Program-made: the position numbers and the translations under genes
Assembly: GCA_934446365.1 (NCBI GenBank)
Contig: CAKSDZ010000002.1
Span: 186,001-250,000 of the forward strand
From: an uncultured Eubacteriales bacterium
GTDB lineage: Bacteria > Bacillota > Clostridia > Oscillospirales > CAG-272
Length of the DNA: 64,000 nt
Direction: 5' to 3'
In this document: positions 9,210 through 17,235 of the stretch, piece after piece
How the letters are laid out: each line of letters opens with the position of its first letter
How positions within the stretch are numbered: the stretch's first letter is position 1
Notes under the pieces: model-generated
Told to the model about the DNA's origin: nothing
Database searches by the model: none
What the model saw: only the letters and a program-made list of their open reading frames with translations

Positions 9210-9589
9210 GTCGTTTTCTCACCGACGAGAAAACGACGAAAAGAGTCGTTGAGGCTATCGCCTCAAACTCCCATTCTTCTGCTGGGGAGCGCATACACAC
9301 GGCTCGAAAGGTGTTGCAGTGCTCGCGGGGCTCGCACAGGCCACCACTCCCCGTGCGGGACGCAACTGCGAGTGGGAAGTACGCGCCCGCAGGCGCAAGG
9401 CGCGCGCCGTGTGAGCGCCTTCCGGCATGATACTTGCGAAAGGGGCGGCGATTGACGGATCACGCGAGCTTCGCGAGCGTGGATGCCGTCTTTTATAGCC
9501 GCCACCGAACCGCTGCCGGCCGCACAAATGATCGAACGGAACGTTCGCGGTTTCTTTTCGTTCTTTTCTTGTGCGTACAAGAAAAGGAC
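9210..9589 (+). repeat. Structured repeat element, copy 3 (array 1, second body type)
   Basis: Left hairpin identical to copy 2; right hairpin 9560-9572 with 9577-9589. The right half of the body differs from copies 1 and 2: it carries a nested long hairpin from GGCGGC at 9444 to GCCGCC at 9503, built from the inner pairs GACGG/CCGTC and CACGC/GCGTG. The inner stem next to the right end is CGAACG/CGTTCG (9533-9547), a compensated variant of CAAGCG/CGCTTG in copy 1. The array ends about 30 bases before the topA terminator. Confidence 0.85.
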
Positions 9590-9618
9590 ACGTTCCGCCT
9601 TTGCCAAAGGAGAAAGAA

Positions 9619-9648
9619 ATGCCCCATCCAAAGATGGGACATTTTTTA
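9619..9648 (-). terminator. topA intrinsic terminator
   Basis: Minus-strand stem TGTCCCATC/GATGGGGCA with loop TTTG, overlapping the region just after the topA stop and followed by a short T-rich stretch. Confidence 0.75.
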
Positions 9649-11913
9649 TTCTTTTTTCTCCGATTCCGGCGCATCTTCCTTATAGGAACAATCCTTATTC
9701 ATACAATAAAGATATCCTTTTCCCTTTTTTACGAGCAGGCGCGAACCGCATACGGGACAATTTTTTTCCGTTGGCATATCCCATACGGAAAAATCACATT
9801 TCGGATAATCCGAACAGCTGTAAAAAGCAGTGTGATTTTTCCCAAAGCCCTTGACAACAGGCGCGCCGCATTTCGGGCATGACACGCCGATTTCCTCTCG
9901 AATCGGCTTCGTATACTTGCATTTCGGGAAATTGCTGCAAGCATAAAACTTTCCGTAGCGGCTCTTGCGGATGACGATATCCCCACCGCAAAGTTCACAT
10001 TTGAGGTCGGTTTTTTCCGGCGCTTCCTTTTCCTTTTTGACCCCGCCGGAAGCATCGAGAGGCTTCGTATTCTTACATTCGGGATACCCCGGGCAAGCGG
10101 CGAATTTGCCGAATCTGCCGGTTTTGATTATCATTCTTCTTCCGCATTTTTCACAGATGAGGTCGGATTCCTCGACGGGAAGGGCAACCTTGTTCTCTCC
10201 GATATGCTCCTGCGCACGTTCGAGCGTTTTTTCAAAATCCCCGTAGAAATCCTCCAAAACGTGCTCAAACGTATTGTCGCCGCGCGCAATCTCGTCAAGC
10301 TCGGTCTCCATATTGGCCGTGAATTTATAATCGACAATCTCCGGAAAGTTCTTTTTCATGAGCTCCACCGTCGCCTTGCCGAGAGGCGTCGCAAGGAGAA
10401 GCTTTTTATCCCGCTCGATATAGCCTCTTTCGAGAATCGTAGTGATTGTCGGCGCATAGGTGCTCGGACGCCCGATGCCCTTTTCCTTTAAAAATTTGAT
10501 GAGAGAAGCCTCATCGAAATGCGGGGGCGGCTCCGTAAAATTCTGAATCGGTGTGATTTCCTCGCACGGCAGCACGTCGCCCTCCGAAATCCCGCGCAGT
10601 TTGGAACTCTTGTCGCCGGCATCCTCGTCATCCGAATACGCCACCCGATAGCCCTTGAAGATTAAGATGCTCTCGCTCATCTTAAAAAGATAGCCCACGT
10701 TGTCAAGTTCCACTTCCACGGCGTCATATTCCGCATTTTTCATCTGACTTGCGACAAACCGATCCCAAATCAGCTTATAAAGCTTATACTGATCCGCCGT
10801 AAGAAACGGCCGGATTTCCTCCGGCAGAAGCTCCATGCTGACCGGACGGATTGCCTCGTGCGCGTCCTGCGCGCCGCTTTTGGATTTATAGGTCTTTCGC
10901 TTCGACGGATAAAATTCCGCGCCGTATTTCTCCTTAATCAGCTTTTCGGCGGCGGCAGCCGCCTCGTCGGAAATGCGGAGCGAATCCGTTCTCATATAGG
11001 TGATGACACCGTGCACGCCGCCGTGCGCCGGCCCGAGATTCACGCCCTCGTAAAGCTCCTGCGCAACCTTCATAGTGCGCTTGGAATGAAAGCCGAAGCG
11101 CTTGGACGCGGCCTGTTGCAGCGTCGAGGTCTCAAACGGCGGCTCAGGGCTCTTGGATTTTTTCGATTTTTTGACGCCGCTTACCCGAAATTCCCCCGCG
11201 CGGCAGGCATCGACAATTTTCTGCGCCGCATCTCCGGTCGCAAGCTCGATTTTCCCGTTTGCGTCCCCGAAAAACTTCGCCTTTCCCTTTTGGTTTCTGC
11301 CAAGGGAAAGAATCGCTTCAATCGTCCAAAATTCCTTCGGAACGAATTTTTCGATTTCCGCTTCGCGTTCCACGATAATCCGTGTGGCGACGGACTGCAC
11401 ACGTCCCGCCGAAAGACCGCTTTTTACGGTTTTCCAAAGGTAAGGGCTGAGCTTATAGCCCACAATCCGGTCAAGCACGCGGCGCGCCTGCTGGGAATTG
11501 ACGAGATTCATATCGATTGCGCGCGGATGCTCGATCTCCGCCTTGATGGTGTTTTGGGTAATTTCATTGAACGCCACGCGGTTCGCCTCCTCCGGCGCGA
11601 TGCCGAGGACCGTAGCCAGATGCCATGAAATCGCCTCGCCCTCGCGGTCGGGGTCCGTCGCAAGATAAATTTTGTCCGCGCCCTTTGCTTCCTTTTTCAT
11701 TTCGGAAATGAGCGCGCTTTTTCCCTGTATATTGATGTATTTCGCCTTGAAACCGTGTTCCGTATCGACGCCGAGGCTGCTTTTCGGAAGATCTCTGACA
11801 TGCCCCTTGGAGGCGATGACCTTATAGCCGCTGCCGAGATAGGAATTGATCGTAGCGGCCTTTGCCGGCGACTCGACAATGACGAGATTCACATTCTTTT
11901 TGTTTTCCTGCAT
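9646..11913 (-). CDS. topA: DNA topoisomerase I with four C-terminal zinc ribbons
   Basis: Type IA topoisomerase relaxing negative supercoils. The N-terminal TOPRIM domain begins LVIVESPAKAATINSYLG and has DPDREGEAISWH. The central domain has SAGRVQSVATRIIVEREAEI, and the active-site Tyr lies in ITYMRTDSLRIS. After about residue 590 there are four Cys4 zinc ribbons, beginning CEKCGRRM, CELCGGDI, CPKCGAPV and CPVCGSRL, the last with a shorter finger. The chosen ATG at 11913 has AAGGAG eight bases upstream; a GTG nine bases further up would sit on that site. Confidence 0.97.
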   Translation of the reverse strand: MQENKKNVNLVIVESPAKAATINSYLGSGYKVIASKGHVRDLPKSSLGVDTEHGFKAKYINIQGKSALISEMKKEAKGADKIYLATDPDREGEAISWHLATVLGIAPEEANRVAFNEITQNTIKAEIEHPRAIDMNLVNSQQARRVLDRIVGYKLSPYLWKTVKSGLSAGRVQSVATRIIVEREAEIEKFVPKEFWTIEAILSLGRNQKGKAKFFGDANGKIELATGDAAQKIVDACRAGEFRVSGVKKSKKSKSPEPPFETSTLQQAASKRFGFHSKRTMKVAQELYEGVNLGPAHGGVHGVITYMRTDSLRISDEAAAAAEKLIKEKYGAEFYPSKRKTYKSKSGAQDAHEAIRPVSMELLPEEIRPFLTADQYKLYKLIWDRFVASQMKNAEYDAVEVELDNVGYLFKMSESILIFKGYRVAYSDDEDAGDKSSKLRGISEGDVLPCEEITPIQNFTEPPPHFDEASLIKFLKEKGIGRPSTYAPTITTILERGYIERDKKLLLATPLGKATVELMKKNFPEIVDYKFTANMETELDEIARGDNTFEHVLEDFYGDFEKTLERAQEHIGENKVALPVEESDLICEKCGRRMIIKTGRFGKFAACPGYPECKNTKPLDASGGVKKEKEAPEKTDLKCELCGGDIVIRKSRYGKFYACSNFPKCKYTKPIREEIGVSCPKCGAPVVKGFGKNHTAFYSCSDYPKCDFSVWDMPTEKNCPVCGSRLLVKKGKGYLYCMNKDCSYKEDAPESEKKE

Positions 11914-11948
11914 GAAAAGCACTCCTTAAAAAACGTTAAGCAACGCTT

Positions 11949-11978
11949 ATTATATACCGAAAATATGAAAATTGTCAA
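11949..11978 (-). promoter_or_regulatory. topA promoter
   Basis: Minus strand TTGACA (11973-11978) and TATAAT (11949-11954) with an 18-base gap, about 35 bases upstream of the topA start and just after the dprA stop, so topA can be transcribed on its own. Confidence 0.75.
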
Positions 11979-11985
11979 TACGGTT

Positions 11986-13245
11986 TTAAAGCGGACGGTA
12001 ATTCCCGCCGGGCTCCGCCTCGATAAAGCCTCCGATTTCCAGCATGGTGAGAGCGCCGAGAAGCGCGCCCGTTTCACAGGGCGTCCCGGTTTTCGCCCGA
12101 ACCGCCTGCGCGATTTCCTCGGACGTCATGGCCCCTCTCATGGAAGCGAGCACAAGCCTTTCCAGCTCGCCGAGCTCCGAGGGCTCCGCGCGGCGCGATG
12201 CCCGTGCGGGCGGCGGATTTTCCGATTTTTTCGGTTTGCTTCGGATGCTTTCCCTCTCGAAGCGCTCCGGTGTGCGCGGCTCCTTATCGGTATGCGCCGG
12301 TGATTTTCCCGTCGCTCTTCCGGCGGGACGTCTGCGGGAACGGGAAAGCCTTTCGGTGAATATTCTATGCGGATATAGAAGCTCGTATTCGTCCAAAATG
12401 TCGGCGGCACAAGTGACAAGCTTCGCGCCCTCGCGAATCAGGGTATTGGTCCCCTCGGCGCGCGGATCATCCGGATTTCCCGGGTAGGCAAACAGATCGC
12501 GCCCCTGCATTCTCGCGGCACGTGCGGTGATAAGTGAACCGCTGTACAGGTCTGCCTCGACAACGACCGTCCCTTGGCAAAGCCCCGAAATAATCCGATT
12601 CCGAATGGGGAAATTTTTGCCGTTCGGCTCCGTCCCCGGCGCATATTCCGTTACGAGCGTTCCCTCTTTCGCAATGCGCTCCATCAGGCCCTTGTGCTCA
12701 GGCGGATACACCCTGTCGATTCCGCAGCCGAGCACCGCGATCGTATGGCCTCCCGCGGCAAGCGCCCCCTGCTGCGCGCAGGCATCGATTCCGAGCGCCA
12801 TGCCGGAAACCACGACGGCGCCCGCGCGCGCCAAATCCTCTCCGAGCCTGCGGGCAGACGCCGCGCCGTGGTCACTGCATTTTCGGGTTCCCACACAGGC
12901 AATCATCACGTTGTCGTCGATATCCGGCACCCGTCCTCTGTAATAAAGCAGGAGCGGCTTCGCATGGATACTCCGCAGCCTTTCGGGATATACCGCGCTC
13001 TCACAGGTCATGATGCCGACATTTACACGCTCACAGTATTCGAGAATCCGATGGGATAAGGAAAGATCGCGGTCAAGCAGCGCCGCCGCGATATTGTCGT
13101 CGATGCCGTCCACCGCACGAAGCGCCGATTCGTCCGCTTCAAATATCTCCTTCGGAGAGGAAAAATGCTTCAAAAGGTACGAGCCAAGCTCGCTGCCGGC
13201 ACCGCACCGCAGGGAAAGCCATATCCAATAGACAAGATGCTCCAT
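11986..13245 (-). CDS. dprA: DNA-processing protein DprA (Smf)
   Basis: Loads RecA on incoming single-stranded DNA during natural transformation. 419 residues: an N-terminal helix-hairpin region, then the Rossmann-like core with ACVGTRKCSDHGAASA, VVSGMALGIDACAQQGAL, TIAVLGCGIDRVYPPEH, FPIRNRIISGLCQGTVVVEA and GSLITARAARMQGRDLFAYPG. A basic, low-complexity linker follows at about residues 305-345. The C-terminus is a winged helix (LERLVLASMRGAMTSEEIAQAV). A GGAGG site precedes the ATG at 13245. DprA and TopA are neighbours in most Firmicutes. Confidence 0.96.
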   Translation of the reverse strand: MEHLVYWIWLSLRCGAGSELGSYLLKHFSSPKEIFEADESALRAVDGIDDNIAAALLDRDLSLSHRILEYCERVNVGIMTCESAVYPERLRSIHAKPLLLYYRGRVPDIDDNVMIACVGTRKCSDHGAASARRLGEDLARAGAVVVSGMALGIDACAQQGALAAGGHTIAVLGCGIDRVYPPEHKGLMERIAKEGTLVTEYAPGTEPNGKNFPIRNRIISGLCQGTVVVEADLYSGSLITARAARMQGRDLFAYPGNPDDPRAEGTNTLIREGAKLVTCAADILDEYELLYPHRIFTERLSRSRRRPAGRATGKSPAHTDKEPRTPERFERESIRSKPKKSENPPPARASRRAEPSELGELERLVLASMRGAMTSEEIAQAVRAKTGTPCETGALLGALTMLEIGGFIEAEPGGNYRPL

Positions 13246-13342
13246 AAAAACCTCCGTTCCGCTGTTGACAGCATGTTTTAAAATTCAAAATATCAAAAGC
13301 AAATTCTGCTAAAAATGGCAAGTTCAGACCATAAAACCAAGG

Positions 13343-13801
13343 TTATGAGCGCGGCACACGCTCAGACATCAAAAGCTTCCCCAGCGCTTCGACGTCTGCG
13401 GCAAGAAACGGAGCGCCCGCCTCCGAAAGCTCGTCACGCGTTCCATAGCCGTATAAAACGCCGATCGAGGCAATACCAACCTCGCGCGCCCCGATAATAT
13501 CATACTTCCGGTCGCCCACCATCACCGCGGACAAACCGACGGGTATCCCGAGCGCTTCAAGCGCGTACCGGATAACCTCCGCTTTTTTCGTTCTTGTCTC
13601 GTCAAGCGTTCCGCCCGCGATGCAGGCAAAGCAGTCGGCAATCCCAAAATGCTCCAATATCTTCACGGCGAACGGTTCCGGCTTGGAGGTCGCCACGGCA
13701 AGCGTTTTGCCGGAAGCTTTCAGCTCTGTCAGCAATTCCCCGATTCCGTCGTAGAGGTTGTTTTCAAACATGCCCTTTTCGACAAAATACGCCTTATAAT
13801 G
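13343..13801 (-). pseudogene. 5'-truncated HAD-family phosphatase (phosphoglycolate phosphatase-like)
   Basis: The reading frame matches HAD phosphatases from about HYKAYFVEKGMFENNLYDGI onward: motif II in AVATSKPEP, a Lys-containing motif III in TKKAEVIRYALEAL, and motif IV MVGDRKYDIIGA. The first 70-80 residues, including the catalytic DxDGT loop and most of the cap, are missing. Homology begins exactly where the upstream methylase ends, and the two frames overlap there, so a deletion appears to have removed the HAD 5' part. Without the nucleophile Asp it should not hydrolyse phosphate esters. The methionine in EKGMFENN would be the only sensible internal start; I found no convincing ribosome site for it. 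Confidence 0.75.
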
Positions 13802-14591
13802 CCGTAAAGCCAGCGCCCCGACCTCGCGCCGCCTCCCACATGACGATGCCTGCCGCCACCGCGGCATTAAGCGATTGAGGACCTTGCTTCATCGGGATAA
13901 TCACACTGCCCGAGCAGGCGGCGCGCACCGCATCGGATATCCCATGCCCCTCGTTGCCGATGACAAATCCGATTTTGCCGGATAAATCCGTCTGCCGGAT
14001 ATCCTTGGAATGCTCGTCCAATGCCGTCGCAAAAATACGGAAGCCGTTTTGACGCAAGCGGGCAATATCGCTTGTGAGATCTGCCGTTCTTTGCACCCTC
14101 ACGCGGAAAAGCGAACCCATGCAAGCTCTCACAGTCTTGGGATTATAGAGATCGGCGCCATTCTCCCCGGCGTACACCGTATCCACACCGAACGCATCCG
14201 CCGCTCGCAGCACGGCACCGAAATTTCCCGGGTCCGATACACCGTCGAGAAAAATCACAAATGAATCGTCCTCTTGTGTCGTCTGCGGCTCAAAGTATTC
14301 CGCTACGCAGAAAATTCCCTGCGGCGCCCTTTCAAAGGACAATTTTTCATAAACCGGCTCCGAAACGATCGTCAATTTTTCCTCTCCGACGTCAGAAAGA
14401 AGCTCGCCGTATTTCTCATAGGCTGTCTCCGTTGCAAATACGCGGGTCAAGCGGACACCGGCCGAAACAGCCTCGCAAAACAGCTTTACACCCTCAAAAG
14501 CGAAGGTATGCGTCATTTCACGGTATTTTTTATCCGCGAGCTTCGCCGCGGCGATGACCGCGGGATTTTGTTTGCTTGTGATGATTTCCAT
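13794..14591 (-). CDS. SpoU/TrmH-family RNA 2'-O-methyltransferase
   Basis: 265 residues. The N-terminal substrate-binding domain begins ITSKQNPAVIAAAKLADKKYR, typical of RlmB/TsnR-type 23S rRNA methylases. The SPOUT domain has the three knotted motifs: DGVSDPGNFGAVLRAADAFG, GFVIGNEGHGIS and VIIPMKQGPQSLNAAVAAGI. The last nine residues (GRGAGFTAL) are not family-like and are read from the remains of the truncated HAD gene, so the stop codon may be borrowed. It is usually adjacent to rplT in Clostridia; here a repeat element lies between them. Confidence 0.9.
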   Translation of the reverse strand: MEIITSKQNPAVIAAAKLADKKYREMTHTFAFEGVKLFCEAVSAGVRLTRVFATETAYEKYGELLSDVGEEKLTIVSEPVYEKLSFERAPQGIFCVAEYFEPQTTQEDDSFVIFLDGVSDPGNFGAVLRAADAFGVDTVYAGENGADLYNPKTVRACMGSLFRVRVQRTADLTSDIARLRQNGFRIFATALDEHSKDIRQTDLSGKIGFVIGNEGHGISDAVRAACSGSVIIPMKQGPQSLNAAVAAGIVMWEAARGRGAGFTAL

Positions 14592-14646
14592 GGGATTTCC
14601 TTTTTATTTTATATTTTCTTTTTTCCTCTGGAAAGGAGAGAAGCAT

Positions 14647-14998
14647 GTCCTTTTCTTGTACGCACAAGAAAAGGACGAAAAGAAACCGCGAACGTTCCGT
14701 TCGACCGTTTGTGCAAACCGAAAGCGCATCTCGTCGGCTCCCGACACGTGTTTGCACTCGTAAACTCGTGCAAGCCACGGCGGAACACGCCGAACGGGCA
14801 GCAAGTGCAATCGGTAACTTTGCGCCTGCGGGCGCGGACTTCCCAGTTGCAGTTGCTTCCCGCACGGTGAGGTTGCCCTGCAATGCGGAGCATTGCATAG
14901 CGCCGTAATTTGAATTGATTGCTGCACTTTAAATGGGTATAGATCATTTCAAGTTTAGACTTTACTCTTTTGGTATCTTTTCTCCCTGCGGAGAAAAG
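14647..14998 (-). repeat. Structured repeat element, single reversed copy
   Basis: Lone copy in reverse orientation between the infC-rpmI-rplT operon and the SpoU gene. The end nearest SpoU is the 13-bp hairpin (14647-14659 with 14664-14676) and the other end a degraded hairpin CTTTTCTCC/GGAGAAAAG (14977-14998). The body has the CGGCG/CGCCG stem, plus an AT-richer insertion (about 14870-14965) with an AATGC...GCATT stem that is shared only with the prophage copy at 46.9 kb. A short ORF here (14645-14908) has a good AAAGGAG site but is not conserved as protein in the other copies. Confidence 0.8.
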
Positions 14999-15016
14999 TA
15001 CACACCTTTTTAATAC

Positions 15017-15046
15017 AAAACCCAAAGCGGATTTCGCTTTGGGTTT
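15017..15046 (-). terminator. rplT operon terminator
   Basis: Perfect 13-bp stem AAAACCCAAAGCG/CGCTTTGGGTTTT with a four-base loop, 12 bases past the rplT stop; reads as a strong terminator on both strands. Confidence 0.85.
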
Positions 15047-15057
15047 TCAAATACCTA

Positions 15058-15411
15058 TTACAGTGCCGCCTTTGCGGTTTCGCAAAGGGATGCAAAAGCT
15101 TCCTTATCGTTTACCGCAAGCTCCGCAAGCATCTTGCGATTGAGCGTGATGCCGGCCTTCTTCAATCCGCACATAAATCTCGAATAATTGATGCCGTTGA
15201 CCTTTGCCTGCGCGGAAATTCTCGTAATCCAAAGAGAACGGAAATCTCTCTTTTTCAGCTTACGTCCGGCGAAGGCATAGTTGCCGCTCTTCATCACTGC
15301 CTGCTTCGCCATCTTGAAATGCTTGCTCTTGGCACCCCAGTAGCCCTTTGCGAGCTTCAGGGTTTTATTTCTTCTCTTGCGCGTCATCATCGCGCCTTTT
15401 ACTCTTGCCAT
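15058..15411 (-). CDS. rplT: Ribosomal protein L20
   Basis: 117-residue 50S protein needed early in large-subunit assembly, and in Firmicutes the usual autoregulator of its own operon. The sequence ARVKGAMMTRKRRNKTLKLAKGYWGAKSK and the C-terminal globular part (ISAQAKVNGINYSRFMCGLKKAG) are standard. It is the last gene of infC-rpmI-rplT, 32 bases after rpmI. Confidence 0.98.
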   Translation of the reverse strand: MARVKGAMMTRKRRNKTLKLAKGYWGAKSKHFKMAKQAVMKSGNYAFAGRKLKKRDFRSLWITRISAQAKVNGINYSRFMCGLKKAGITLNRKMLAELAVNDKEAFASLCETAKAAL

Positions 15412-15443
15412 CTTCTTTATTCTCCTCTCTCAGTTTGCCGTAA

Positions 15444-15641
15444 TTATTTGTTGGGAATGAGAGTCTTTACGGTAGACTCGAACGATTTGCTCAGATATGC
15501 GTTGCGGCGAAGCTGTCTCTTGCGCTTCGGCGTTTTGATTCCGAGCTTATGACGGCGGTTCGAGCTGTTCATTTTTACTTTTCCGTTTTTCGTGACCGAA
15601 AATCTTTTGGCTGTGGCCTTATGTGACTTGATTTTTCCCAT
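15444..15641 (-). CDS. rpmI: Ribosomal protein L35
   Basis: 65-residue basic 50S protein: GKIKSHKATAKRFSVTKNGK and RRHKLGIKTPKRKRQLR are the family blocks. It sits between infC and rplT in the conserved three-gene operon. Confidence 0.98.
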   Translation of the reverse strand: MGKIKSHKATAKRFSVTKNGKVKMNSSNRRHKLGIKTPKRKRQLRRNAYLSKSFESTVKTLIPNK

Positions 15642-15698
15642 TTTCTGTATTCATCCTTTCGAATTATTTCAGAGACCGCAAAATGTCTCATACATGCT

Positions 15699-16214
15699 TT
15701 ACTGCTTGACAGGCGATAAGAACAACGTGAGGTTGCGGCCTTCCAAAACAGGCTTTTTATCGATCTGCGCACATTCCGACGCGGCCTCGGCAAACCGCAT
15801 AATAACGTCCATGCCGATTTCCGTATGACGCATTTCACGTCCCTTGAATCTCACGCAAACCTTGACCTTGTTGCCATCCTTGAGAAAGCGGAAAGCATGG
15901 TTCAGCTTGGTCTGAAAATCGTGGTCGCCGATGCTGCAAGAGAGCTGGATTTCCTTGATTTCGACCGTCTGCTGCTTCTTTTTCGCTTCCTTTTCACGCT
16001 TATCCTGCTCAAATCGGAATTTCCCGTAATCCATGATTCGGCACACGGGCGGCGCCGCCTTCGGCGCGATCATGACAAGATCAAGACCCTTGTCAATGGA
16101 CAGATTCTGCGCGGTATCGATGGATACGATCCCGAGCTGCTCTCCGTCCTCGCCGACAAGTCTTACCTCCGGAACGGTGATTTCCTCATTGATCAAATGT
16201 TCTTTTTTGCTGAT
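15699..16214 (-). CDS. infC: Translation initiation factor IF-3, predicted AUC start
   Basis: Binds the 30S subunit, prevents premature 50S joining and proofreads start codons. Family sequence starts SKKEHLINEEITVPEVRLVG; conserved blocks are PPVCRIMDYGKFRFEQ and VRFKGREMRHTEIG. No ATG, GTG or TTG is well placed at the homologous start. The codon before SKKEH is ATC at 16214, exactly seven bases after a perfect GGAGGT. That gives 171 residues, normal for IF-3. Extending to an upstream ATG would add 21 non-homologous residues and run through the Shine-Dalgarno site. Rare AUU/AUC/AUA starts on infC are known from other bacteria and serve autoregulation. Confidence 0.93.
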   Translation of the reverse strand: MSKKEHLINEEITVPEVRLVGEDGEQLGIVSIDTAQNLSIDKGLDLVMIAPKAAPPVCRIMDYGKFRFEQDKREKEAKKKQQTVEIKEIQLSCSIGDHDFQTKLNHAFRFLKDGNKVKVCVRFKGREMRHTEIGMDVIMRFAEAASECAQIDKKPVLEGRNLTLFLSPVKQ

Positions 16215-16392
16215 ATGCGGCACCTCCAATAAACTGAATTTAAATAAAATGCGGAAAACCGAATCGGTTCTCCGCAATCATACCATAGACATAAAAATGC
16301 TCAAAACAGCACCTTTGCATTTCAAGTATTAACCCGGGCACGATGCGCCGCAAGGTGAGAACAGAGAACGTTCTTCTTTATTTTACAAAGAT
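16215..16392 (-). promoter_or_regulatory. infC-rpmI-rplT mRNA leader, L20-type attenuator
   Basis: About 180-base leader between the promoter and infC. It contains an 11-bp stem (16250-16260 with 16266-16276, loop GATTC, one G-U pair) followed on the minus strand by a T-rich run, i.e. an internal terminator 36 bases before infC. In Firmicutes this operon is commonly controlled by ribosomal L20 through a terminator in the leader; placement and terminator fit that, while the L20-binding motif itself I could only infer. A second weak promoter (TTGAGC-16-TATGAT) may lie just before the hairpin. Confidence 0.65.
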
Positions 16393-16421
16393 AGTATAAT
16401 ACAATTTTCTCCGTTTGTCAA
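16393..16421 (-). promoter_or_regulatory. infC operon promoter
   Basis: Minus strand TTGACA (16416-16421) and TATACT (16393-16398), 17-base gap; near-consensus sigma-A promoter. Confidence 0.85.
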
Positions 16422-16504
16422 GAGGGATTTTGAATATTTTCGTACTTTGCTTCCAAAAAATAAAATTCTTAAAACAACGCACGTATCTGCGTCCATTGTT
16501 TCTT

Positions 16505-17134
16505 TTATTTCGTTCCAAACAAGCGATCTCCCGCGTCGCCAAGACCGGGCACAATATAGGCGTGCTCATTGAGCTTTTCATCCACTGCGGCAACGTAAAT
16601 ATCGACGTCGGGATGCGCCTTCTGTACGGCTGCGACGCCTTCCGGCGCTGCGACAAGACACATCAGCCGCAGGTGTGTGCAGCCTCTCTCTTTGAGCTTT
16701 GTCAAAGCGTCGCATGCGCTGCCGCCGGTCGCGAGCATCGGATCGACAACGATGACGATTCTCTCGGAAATATCCATCGGCAGCTTGCAGTAATACTCGA
16801 TCGGCAAATGCGTCTCCGGATCGCGGTAAAGTCCGATATGACCTACCTTCGCAACCGGAACCAGCTCCAAAAGCCCGTCCACCATGCCGAGGCCCGCGCG
16901 CAGAATCGGAACGACGGCCAGCTTTTTGCCGGAAATCACCTTTCCCGTCATTTTGCAGAGCGGCGTTTCGATTTCCATATCTTCAAGGGGCAGATCGCGC
17001 GTCACTTCGTAGCCCATCAGCATCGCGATTTCATCAAGCAGCTCGCGAAAATCCTTAGAACCTGTTTCCTTCTTTCTCATATAAGTGAGTTTGTGCTGAA
17101 TCAGAGGATGATCGATCACGTGAAGTTCGCTCAT
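16505..17134 (-). CDS. upp: Uracil phosphoribosyltransferase
   Basis: Pyrimidine salvage: uracil plus PRPP gives UMP. 209 residues, the normal length, with HPLIQHKLTYMR at the N-terminus, the family block VPILRAGLGMVDGLL, the PRPP loop VIVVDPMLATGGSA and the C-terminal uracil site YIVPGLGDAGDRLFGT. An AAAGGAG site precedes the ATG at 17134. It is monocistronic, with its own promoter. Confidence 0.98.
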   Translation of the reverse strand: MSELHVIDHPLIQHKLTYMRKKETGSKDFRELLDEIAMLMGYEVTRDLPLEDMEIETPLCKMTGKVISGKKLAVVPILRAGLGMVDGLLELVPVAKVGHIGLYRDPETHLPIEYYCKLPMDISERIVIVVDPMLATGGSACDALTKLKERGCTHLRLMCLVAAPEGVAAVQKAHPDVDIYVAAVDEKLNEHAYIVPGLGDAGDRLFGTK

Positions 17135-17169
17135 GTTTATTCTCCTTTATATTTTAATTCTCGATTTGT

Positions 17170-17198
17170 ATTGTAACATAGACACAGCCTCATTGCAA
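17170..17198 (-). promoter_or_regulatory. upp promoter
   Basis: Minus strand TTGCAA (17193-17198) and TACAAT (17170-17175) with a 17-base gap, about 35 bases upstream of the upp start. Confidence 0.75.
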
Positions 17199-17235
17199 GG
17201 ATAAAACGACAAATTTCAGGAATTTTATCGAAAAT

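Noticed and set aside
9048..9455. Long plus-strand ORFs across array 1
   Set aside because: Overlapping open frames exist on both strands, composed of Arg, Ser and Cys-rich strings; no plausible start or family.
8422..9589. CRISPR array
   Set aside because: Three tandem units with short repeated motifs drew attention, but units are about 365 bases, spacers are not unique, and no cas gene is nearby.
14645..14908. An 87-codon ORF with a good AAAGGAG site in the single repeat copy
   Set aside because: The frame is not conserved as protein in the other copies and the region is a structured repeat; the ribosome-like sequence is part of the border hairpin.
16277..16331. An ATG start for infC upstream of the AUC
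   Set aside because: The 21 extra residues are not homologous to IF-3, and the extension would run through the leader terminator and the Shine-Dalgarno site.
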